The position numbers were made by a program, and so were the translations under genes. From positions 679,697-743,696 of the forward strand of contig JACKEN010000002.1 of assembly GCA_020632995.1 (NCBI GenBank): a stretch of DNA of 64,000 nt, read 5' to 3'. Shown here piece after piece: positions 59,423 to 64,000 of this stretch (its first letter is position 1; the number at the start of each line of letters is the position of its first letter). This DNA is from Deltaproteobacteria bacterium. GTDB lineage: Bacteria; Myxococcota; Kuafuiibacteriia; Kuafuiibacteriales; Kuafuiibacteriaceae. The notes under the pieces were generated by a model. It saw nothing but the letters and a program-made list of their open reading frames with translations. It was not told the origin of the DNA and did no database searches.

Positions 59423-60229
59423 ATGGCTCGTCCACACATCGGCGCGCTCTACGTGTATCCGATCAAGTCCCTCGCCGGCGTCTCGGTCCTCGAGGCGACC
59501 GTCACCGACCGCGGGTTCGAGCACGATCGGCGGATGATGCTGGTGGATCCCGCGGGCCGCTTCGTGACCCAGCGGGAGCTGCCGGAGCTCGCCACCCTCG
59601 GGGTGGAGCTCGAGGACGACGTTGTGCGGGTGAGCGCGGGTGATGGCGACGATCTGCAGGTTCCCTTGCACTCAGAGGGCCCCGAGCTGCCGGTGCAGGT
59701 CTGGCGGAGCCGGGTGCTGGCCACCGCGGTGAGCGCCGAGGCCGACGCGTGGTTCAGCCAGGTGATGGAGCGCCCGCTGCGCCTCGTCTACATGCCCGAC
59801 TCCGCGCATCGCGAGGTCAACCACGCCTACGCCCCCGAGGGCGGCCTGGTGAGCTTCGCCGACGGCTACCCGTACCTCGCGGTGACCCAGAGCGCGCTCG
59901 AGGAGCTCTCGGCCCGCCTGGGGCACACCATGAGCGCCCGGCGCTTCCGCCCCAACATCGTGATCGAGGGGGCGCCGCCCTTCGCGGAGGACACCTGGGG
60001 CCACTTCGTGGTGGGCGGGGTCGGCTTTCACGGGGTGAAGCCGTGCGCGCGGTGCGTGGTGGTGACCCTGGATCCGGACACCGGCATGGGCGGCACCGAG
60101 CCGCTGTCGACGCTGGCCCGCTACCGAAAGCGCGACGGGCACGTGTACTTCGGGCAGAACCTGATGGCCGAGGGTGAGGGCGTGGTGGCGGTGGGCATGC
60201 TCATCGACATCGAAGGGGAGGCGGCATGA
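59423..60229 (+). CDS. MOSC-domain protein (YcbX-like)
   Basis: 268 residues. MOSC_N part: IGALYVYPIKSLAGVSVLEATVTDRGFEHDRRMMLVDPAGRFVTQRELPELA. MOSC part: RFRPNIVIEGAPPFAEDTWGHFVVGGVGFHGVKPCARCVVVTLDPDTG, in which KPCARC carries the family cysteine; YcbX-type enzymes bind molybdenum cofactor and reduce N-hydroxylated compounds. No ferredoxin domain at the end. ATG at 59423 (59408 is the alternative). Its stop overlaps the start of the small gene that follows (ATGA). Confidence 0.88.
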   Translation: MARPHIGALYVYPIKSLAGVSVLEATVTDRGFEHDRRMMLVDPAGRFVTQRELPELATLGVELEDDVVRVSAGDGDDLQVPLHSEGPELPVQVWRSRVLATAVSAEADAWFSQVMERPLRLVYMPDSAHREVNHAYAPEGGLVSFADGYPYLAVTQSALEELSARLGHTMSARRFRPNIVIEGAPPFAEDTWGHFVVGGVGFHGVKPCARCVVVTLDPDTGMGGTEPLSTLARYRKRDGHVYFGQNLMAEGEGVVAVGMLIDIEGEAA

Positions 60230-60558
60230 GCGACGGGATGATCGCGAAGAAGCCGGTGGTGCTGCTCCTGGAGAACTACATCCTGGACCGCATCGGGGCG
60301 CTGAACCAGGCGGACGAGATCACCACCCAGGTGCTGGTCGAGAAGGCGTTCGGGGAGCGCAAGGACTGGCGGGGCCGCCTGCAGGAGGAGTTCGGCCTCA
60401 CCCCGGCCCTCGACGCGCAGCTCAAGGCGATGTGGAAGCAGGCCCAGGGGCTGGCCCAGCAGAAGGGGTCGAGCGTGAGCCCGCGCGAGTTCGCGGAGGT
60501 GCTGGTCGAAGAGAACTTCGCCGACCTCGTCCACATGGTGGACGCGTCCTTGGAGTAG
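60226..60558 (+). CDS. Small helical protein of unknown function
   Basis: 110 residues, charged, helical, no signal peptide (KKPVVLLLENYILDRIGALNQADEITTQVLVEKAFGE ... VSPREFAEVLVEENFADLVHMV). Start overlaps the stop of the MOSC gene by 4 bp, so it is co-translated. I do not recognise it. It is convergent with the helicase gene 8 bp away. Confidence 0.65.
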   Translation: MSDGMIAKKPVVLLLENYILDRIGALNQADEITTQVLVEKAFGERKDWRGRLQEEFGLTPALDAQLKAMWKQAQGLAQQKGSSVSPREFAEVLVEENFADLVHMVDASLE

Positions 60559-60566
60559 TAGGCGGC

Positions 60567-62459
60567 CTACGCCTCCTCCCAAACGGAACGGTAGAGGCCG
60601 GCGGCCTCCACATAGCTCAACAGGTCCGCGTAGAAGGGGTGCGCGCTCAGCGTGGCGCCGTCGCCCACCACCAGGAGCTTCCGGCGGGCCCGGGTGAGGG
60701 CCACGTTCATGCGGCGGACGTCGGTGAGGAAGCCCAGCTCTTGATCCGGGTTCGAGCGGACCAGGCTGATGACGATCGCCTCCTTCTCGCGGCCCTGGAA
60801 GCCGTCCACGGTGTCGACCTCCACCCGGTCGTCGGCGATCAGGCCCCGGAGCAGGCGGGCCTGCGCGGCGTAGGGGGTGATGACGCCGATGTCCCCCGGC
60901 GGCAGGCCAGCCTGCACGAGGGCCTGGACCTTCTTCGCCACCAGCTCGGCCTCGTCGGGGTTCCGGCGGCTCTCGCCGTCGGGCTCCAGCGCCTCGTCCC
61001 AGCCCGCCCCCGCGGTGTCGATGAGCTCGAGGGGCTCGGTGGTGAGGGGGGAGGCCTCGACCCCGGGGAGGTCGGAGAGGAGGTGGCCCTCTACCTCGGG
61101 CGCGGCGGTGAGGGTGCCGGCGTAGAGCTCGCGGTTCGAGAAGCCCATGATCGCGGCGTGCATGCGGTACTGGGCCGTCAGCTGGACGTGGGCGCTGGGC
61201 GGGAGGCGCTCCATGAGGCGCTCGAAGAGCGAGAGCGCGAAGCCGCCCGCCGCCGCCTCGGGGGACACCACGGTGGGCGGGAGCTGCCGGTGGTCGCCGG
61301 CCAGCACCACCCGCTCCGCCATCAACACCGGCGGCCAGGTGCCGGGCTCGGTGCTCTGGGCCGCCTCGTCCACCGCGACGAGGTCGAAGCGGCGGGCCCC
61401 CAGGATCTCGGGGTCCACGCTGGTGGTGGCACAGACCACCTGGGCCCCGTCCAGGATGCGCTCGATCGCCTGCTGCTCCATCCTGCGGGCGTCCTTCAGG
61501 AGCTGCTTGGCCTCGTAGCGCATCGCACCCCTGGCCTTTCGGTCCATGCGGGTGCGGGTCTCCTTGTCGGCCTTCCGCCTGAGCTGAAAGGCCTCTTGCA
61601 CGAGCTTTCTCGCCGCGCGCACGTCGGGGTGCTCGGCCACCTGCACCGCGAGGGTGTGGTCCGCCAGCTCCGGGAGCACCCGGGCGGGGTGGCCGAGGCG
61701 TACCACCCGGACCCCCGCCGCCACCAGCCGCTCCATCATGTTGTCGACCGCGAGGTTGCTGGGGGCGGTGGCCAGCACCTGCTCCCCCCGGGCCACCGCG
61801 GCCCGGATCAGGGCGACAAGGGTCCGCGTCTTGCCGGTGCCGGGTGGGCCGTGGATCAGCGCCACGTCCCTCGCTTGGAGCCCCAGGCGCACCGCGGCCT
61901 GCTGGGCCGCGTTGAGGGCGGCGTCGGCAGGTTGGGTTGCGTCGTCGGTGAGGGCGGGCGCGCTTCGGCCGAAGATCACCTGGCGGAGCTCGAACAGGCG
62001 CCCGTCCCGGGCCGCCATCACCCGGGCCAGGGCGGCGCGCTGGCGGGCGGTGGTGACCTCGTCGCTGCTGAGGTCGAGCCGGAACGCGGCGTCCTCGGGG
62101 AGGTCGTGAAAGCCGCCTTGCAGCGCGACCGAGAGCTGGTCGCGCTTCCGGTTGGCCACCACCCCCCGCAGGCTCAGGCCCAAGGTGGTGAGCACCACCG
62201 GGCTCCCGGTGTCGATGCGGCTCCAGGGCAGGTCCAGGGTGCGGTTCCGCTTCACCAGCTTCACCACCTGGAGCCCGCCGAGGCCCGAGTACTCGTCGGC
62301 CACCACCAGGTCCACCAGGCTGATCCCCGCCGCCTCGGCGTCGGCGGGGGAGAGGCGCTCGGCCCGGGCCTTGGCCCGCGCGGCCTCCTCTGCCGCCTCG
62401 AGCTCGAGCAGGGTCCCCAGCCGCTCCAGGTAGGCGCGCTCGCTCTCGGGGGTAGCCAT
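60567..62459 (-). CDS. SF1 DNA/RNA helicase (UPF1/IGHMBP2-like)
   Basis: A 630-residue helicase. An N-terminal beta-rich domain is followed by motif I GPPGTGKT (204-211), Ia (LATAPSNLAVDNMMERL), II (VAVDEAAQ), III (VLAGDHRQLPP), IV (LTAQYRMHAAIM), V (VDTVDGFQGREKEAIVISLVRSN) and VI (NVALTRARRKLLVVGD). This is the UPF1-like family of superfamily 1, 5'-3' helicases. An insertion between Ia and II (about 60 charged residues) is typical. Bacterial members have roles in DNA repair or RNA metabolism; which applies here is unknown. Confidence 0.92.
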   Translation of the reverse strand: MATPESERAYLERLGTLLELEAAEEAARAKARAERLSPADAEAAGISLVDLVVADEYSGLGGLQVVKLVKRNRTLDLPWSRIDTGSPVVLTTLGLSLRGVVANRKRDQLSVALQGGFHDLPEDAAFRLDLSSDEVTTARQRAALARVMAARDGRLFELRQVIFGRSAPALTDDATQPADAALNAAQQAAVRLGLQARDVALIHGPPGTGKTRTLVALIRAAVARGEQVLATAPSNLAVDNMMERLVAAGVRVVRLGHPARVLPELADHTLAVQVAEHPDVRAARKLVQEAFQLRRKADKETRTRMDRKARGAMRYEAKQLLKDARRMEQQAIERILDGAQVVCATTSVDPEILGARRFDLVAVDEAAQSTEPGTWPPVLMAERVVLAGDHRQLPPTVVSPEAAAGGFALSLFERLMERLPPSAHVQLTAQYRMHAAIMGFSNRELYAGTLTAAPEVEGHLLSDLPGVEASPLTTEPLELIDTAGAGWDEALEPDGESRRNPDEAELVAKKVQALVQAGLPPGDIGVITPYAAQARLLRGLIADDRVEVDTVDGFQGREKEAIVISLVRSNPDQELGFLTDVRRMNVALTRARRKLLVVGDGATLSAHPFYADLLSYVEAAGLYRSVWEEA

Positions 62460-62542
62460 GCTGAGCCGCTTCTACCCTATCGCGGGCCGCGGACGGAGGT
62501 TGACCTGGTGCCGGGGCGCGGTCAGCGTCCCTTGGGCTCGCG

Positions 62543-64000
62543 ATGAACCCCTACGCCCAGCGCCTCCTGGCCAACCTGACCCGGAGCATGCCCGAGCTCC
62601 CGGAGCCGGAGCGCGCGCGGGTGGTGCGGGCGGCCACCCGGGCCGCACCGACCAGCCTCGCCGCGATGGGGCGCCTCGACGCGGTGGTGGGCTATCTGTT
62701 GGGGATGGGTCCCAAGCTGCGGCTCGCTCGACCGGACGCCGGGGCGGTTGCGGCCTTCGTGGCCGAGCTGGCGGCGCCCGAGGCCTTCACCGAGCTGGAC
62801 CGGCGCACCCTGGCGTTGGCTCTCGATCCCGCGGTGTGGCGCTGGGAGGAGCGGGGGCTGCCGCGGGGCGTTTCGGTGGCCCTCGGCGAGCGCGCCGCGG
62901 CCCTGGTGCGCGGCGCCCCGGAGGCGCCGCGGCTTGAGGGGCTGCAGGGGGAGTTGACGCGCCAGGCGGCCGGGGTCGAGCTCCTGGTGCTCGTGTTGCG
63001 GGCCGACCCCGGGGCGGCCGAGGTGCAGGGCGAGTTGACGTCCCTCGGGCGGGCCCTCGCGGGCCCCCTCGACGAGGCCCGGGCGGTGGCCCTGAGCGGG
63101 CGCCGGGGCCTGCTCGCGGTGGCCCGGGCGTGGGCCCTCGCCGCCCCCGAACGGTTGGCGGCCGAGACCGCACGGCTGCTCCAGCTCGCAGGCTCCGCCC
63201 TCGCCCCCGAGCTGGCCGGGCTCCTGGCCGGGCTGGGGCTCGAGGGCGAGGCGGTGGCCGCGGCGCTGGAGGCGGCCGAGGCCCCGGCAGGGTGCCTGGC
63301 CGCGGCCCGAGGCTGGGCGGCGGGGGCGGCGCTGGCCGCCGCCATGGCTCGGGGTAGCGCAGGAGAGCCTGCGTTGGGGCCCAGAGCGGACGAGAGACCG
63401 ACGGTGGGGGACGCCGACGCCCGGGGCCGAGGTGCTGCAGGCCCGGTCGCAGAGCCGCGGGGCGAGGTCGAGGTGCAGGCCGAGCCCGTCGATGAGGCCC
63501 CGAGCCGACGCGAGGCCCGCCACCCGGTGGGCCGGCCGAGCGAGGGGGGCGCGAGAGGGACGGCAGTGACCGGGGCTCCGCCGAGGGGCGAGGCCGGGCG
63601 GCCCGAGACGGGGCCGAGTGCCGCCGAAGCGCGCCGCGAGGCCGGCGCCGCCGACCCTGATTGGCGTGACGTAGGTTCGTCTCCGGCCTCGAGCTGGGGC
63701 GATGGTGCGGCCGAGCTGCGCGAGGTGGCCGATGGCGCGGCGTCGGCGGCAGGGCAGCCTGCGCGGGAACCCGGCCTCGCCGCCGCTCGAGTGGAGGGCC
63801 TGGCCCGACGGGCGCTGGCCGCGTGGCTGCCCCAAGTGCGGGCGGGCACCGACTCAGGGAACGACGCGGTGGAGGCGGCGGCGCTCCTGATGGGCGCGTC
63901 TCGGGTGGTGCTGCCCGAGGTGGAGGCGCTGGTCGCGGCCCGGCTGGCCGCGGGCCCCCGGGAGGCCCTGGCCGACGCGATGGTGGCGCGGCTCCCCGCC
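62543..64000 (+). CDS. Large Ala/Arg/Glu-rich protein, 3' end beyond the window
   Basis: The frame from the ATG at 62543 stays open to the right edge (486 residues here). MNPYAQRLLANLTRSMPELPEPERARVV opens it; helical Ala/Leu-rich segments follow, then a Pro/Arg/Glu-rich region from about residue 270 and another helical domain. It is not a recognised family. The opposite strand has a long open frame too, but this strand has the more typical codon pattern and a sensible start divergent from the helicase. The 14-bp motif occurs twice (63359, 63749) and its TTGAC variant twice (62944, 63025). Confidence 0.55.
   Translation, partial: MNPYAQRLLANLTRSMPELPEPERARVVRAATRAAPTSLAAMGRLDAVVGYLLGMGPKLRLARPDAGAVAAFVAELAAPEAFTELDRRTLALALDPAVWRWEERGLPRGVSVALGERAAALVRGAPEAPRLEGLQGELTRQAAGVELLVLVLRADPGAAEVQGELTSLGRALAGPLDEARAVALSGRRGLLAVARAWALAAPERLAAETARLLQLAGSALAPELAGLLAGLGLEGEAVAAALEAAEAPAGCLAAARGWAAGAALAAAMARGSAGEPALGPRADERPTVGDADARGRGAAGPVAEPRGEVEVQAEPVDEAPSRREARHPVGRPSEGGARGTAVTGAPPRGEAGRPETGPSAAEARREAGAADPDWRDVGSSPASSWGDGAAELREVADGAASAAGQPAREPGLAAARVEGLARRALAAWLPQVRAGTDSGNDAVEAAALLMGASRVVLPEVEALVAARLAAGPREALADAMVARLPA

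Noticed and set aside
62522..63835. A 437-codon minus-strand frame at the right end
   Set aside because: It lies opposite the open frame starting at 62543. The product is low-complexity (Arg/Gly/Gln/Pro-rich) without domains, and the plus-strand start is well placed relative to the helicase.

Overview
This is a very GC-rich (roughly 70% by eye), densely coded stretch that looks like a Myxococcota (deltaproteobacterial) chromosome. The evidence is three eukaryote-type Ser/Thr kinases, one with an AgmX-like C-terminal domain, two secreted proteins with MYXO-CTERM-like tails, Cys-rich lipoproteins, CARDB and SBBP repeat proteins, an FHA-sigma54 activator, HDOD and degenerate HD-GYP proteins, and strong GC3 codon bias. 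No phage, transposon, CRISPR, rRNA or tRNA was seen.

Layout. 1-4.56 kb: the end of a membrane protein, a secreted gluzincin-like metallopeptidase, a receptor kinase and an alpha/beta hydrolase. 4.67-12.1 kb: a tightly packed type II fatty-acid/polyene-like operon (ketosynthase, acyl carrier protein, two CrtI/CrtISO-like FAD oxidoreductases, ketoreductase, dehydratase, atypical enoyl reductase, phosphopantetheinyl transferase), with a TetR-operator-like palindrome in its promoter region; a rhodanese follows. 12.9-16.7 kb: an SCP-x-type thiolase and a peroxisomal MFE-2-like dehydrogenase/hydratase with two SCP2 domains, preceded by a 16-bp perfect palindrome. 16.8-24.2 kb: an SBBP-repeat surface protein, a lipoprotein, and a porin / PstS-like binding protein / hybrid histidine kinase unit. 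24.2-31.3 kb: housekeeping genes (aldo-keto reductase, ABC1/UbiB kinase, canonical FabI, CBS protein, AmmeMemoRadiSam enzyme, response regulator, RNase Z-like protein). 31.3-37.2 kb: three overlapping genes of unknown system (a novel protein, a HEAT-like protein, a degenerate HD-GYP). 37.3-52.1 kb: a GH13-like enzyme, kinases, HDOD protein, nucleotide-transporter/HEAT fusion with a double cNMP-binding protein, a pseudokinase-kinase fusion, a rhodanese-YggX fusion, an FHA-sigma54 activator and a SixA-like phosphatase. 52.2-64 kb: a 1461-residue CARDB surface protein, a protein with a HEVEH motif, a CsgG-like membrane protein, a MOSC protein, an SF1 helicase and an incomplete gene.

Two things stand out. 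The first is the fatty-acid operon, whose pairing of type II synthase enzymes with two phytoene-desaturase-like proteins resembles what has been proposed for ladderane lipid biosynthesis in anammox bacteria. The second is a dispersed 14-bp interrupted palindrome, GCARS-N4-SYTGC, found about 50 times by eye (base composition predicts about 3). It occurs on all codon phases, often through codons that are otherwise rare here, in both coding and noncoding DNA. Its function is unknown.

All coordinates and counts were worked out by reading; no search or computation was run.
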